Below the pieces are notes generated by a model. That model was not told where the DNA came from, did no database searches, and was given only the letters and a program-made list of their open reading frames with translations. The translations under genes and the position numbers were made by a program. From positions 14,227,912 through 14,291,911 of the forward strand of contig OZ024861.1 of NCBI GenBank assembly GCA_964017155.1: a stretch of DNA of 64,000 bases, given 5' to 3'. This DNA is from Oasisia sp. SBJ-2009 (taxonomy: Eukaryota > Annelida > Polychaeta > Sabellida > Siboglinidae). Positions 63,696-64,000 of this stretch are shown piece by piece. The stretch's first letter is position 1; the number at the start of each line of letters is the position of its first letter.

Positions 63696-64000
63696 GTGTG
63701 GCGGTCTAGGAAAATGGGTCAGTTGGACAAAAAATCATTTGCTTTTTTTATTTCAGAAATGGAAATATACACTATTTACATACACTGTACTGTTTACCAT
63801 ATTCAAATATTCCCACCAGAAGCAAAGTTACAGGAATTTAAAGAGGGCCCCTATCAGAAATTACTTAAGGAGAAAAACAAGTTTTAAAGTCGAGATTCAT
63901 TTTTCACATAAAAACCACACATTGTGATGCATAACACAACAACTGTTGCAGTTACGTAATAAAGTCCTGTGAGGGAAATGTAGCTGCGTTCGTTACCTTT
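63696..64000. other. Non-repeat flank beyond the array
   Basis: Sequence unrelated to the unit and distinctly AT-rich. It contains a splice-acceptor-like ctttttttatttcag ending at 63756 and an AATAAA at 63958-63963. Short open frames cross it (for example one ending in TAA at 63885-63887 with a lysine-rich tail), but nothing I recognise. It could be a terminal exon and 3' UTR of a gene, or the end of another repeat; 305 bp is too little to tell. Confidence 0.5.

Noticed and set aside
63696..63887. The lysine-rich frame in the flank as a gene.
   Set aside because: Too short, alternative frames overlap it, and no domain is recognised. It could only be judged with downstream sequence.

Overview
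This window is almost entirely one head-to-tail tandem array of a long (about 2.2 kb) repeat unit. It runs from base 1, where the window opens inside a unit, to base 63695, where homology stops abruptly. I count one partial unit (unit 0) and 27 further units. Most are 2206-2250 bp. One has a 914-bp internal deletion (unit 21, 1332 bp), and two are enlarged to about 4.07 kb by the same 1830-bp retrotransposon insertion (units 22 and 26). For convenience I cut units just after the conserved catcatat, the phase at which the array ends; this boundary is a convention.

The organism is a eukaryote, most likely an animal and possibly a marine invertebrate. The evidence is a 5'-truncated non-LTR retrotransposon (LINE) with a CR1/Jockey-type reverse transcriptase, long satellite-like repetition, and no prokaryotic gene organisation. 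The species cannot be named from the sequence. I see no rRNA, snRNA, tRNA or histone gene in the unit, so it is not one of the usual tandem multigene families.

The unit has no convincing protein-coding gene. Its open frames are broken from unit to unit by a G-run of 7-15 bases that puts downstream sequence in all three frames, by 2-bp and 4-bp indels, and by point stops. Each unit does carry a compact promoter-like module on the + strand: AATGGCGGC, an ETS site, a perfect CRE palindrome and a YY1-like AAGATGGCG, followed by the G-run. A CCAAT box, an E-box and an AATAAA lie upstream, and a good splice-acceptor-like site lies about 0.9 kb downstream. The best hypothesis is a tandem array of promoter-bearing, possibly non-coding transcription units, or a satellite that has captured a promoter. 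Transcription is not shown by the sequence.

Layout: units 0-9 (about 1-20586) form a heterogeneous block with mosaics of a 40-bp indel, a 4-bp indel and several SNPs, including a local three-unit higher-order repeat (units 4-5-6 matching 7-8-9). Units 10-20 (20587-45249) are a more homogeneous subfamily with long-range duplicate pairs. Units 21-27 (45250-63695) are structurally disturbed: a deletion unit, two copies of a LINE-bearing unit 10793 bp apart, and near-identical units 24 and 25. Bases 63696-64000 are non-repeat, AT-rich flank. The only recognisable protein is the LINE reverse transcriptase, present twice with its catalytic motifs intact but without the upstream endonuclease region.
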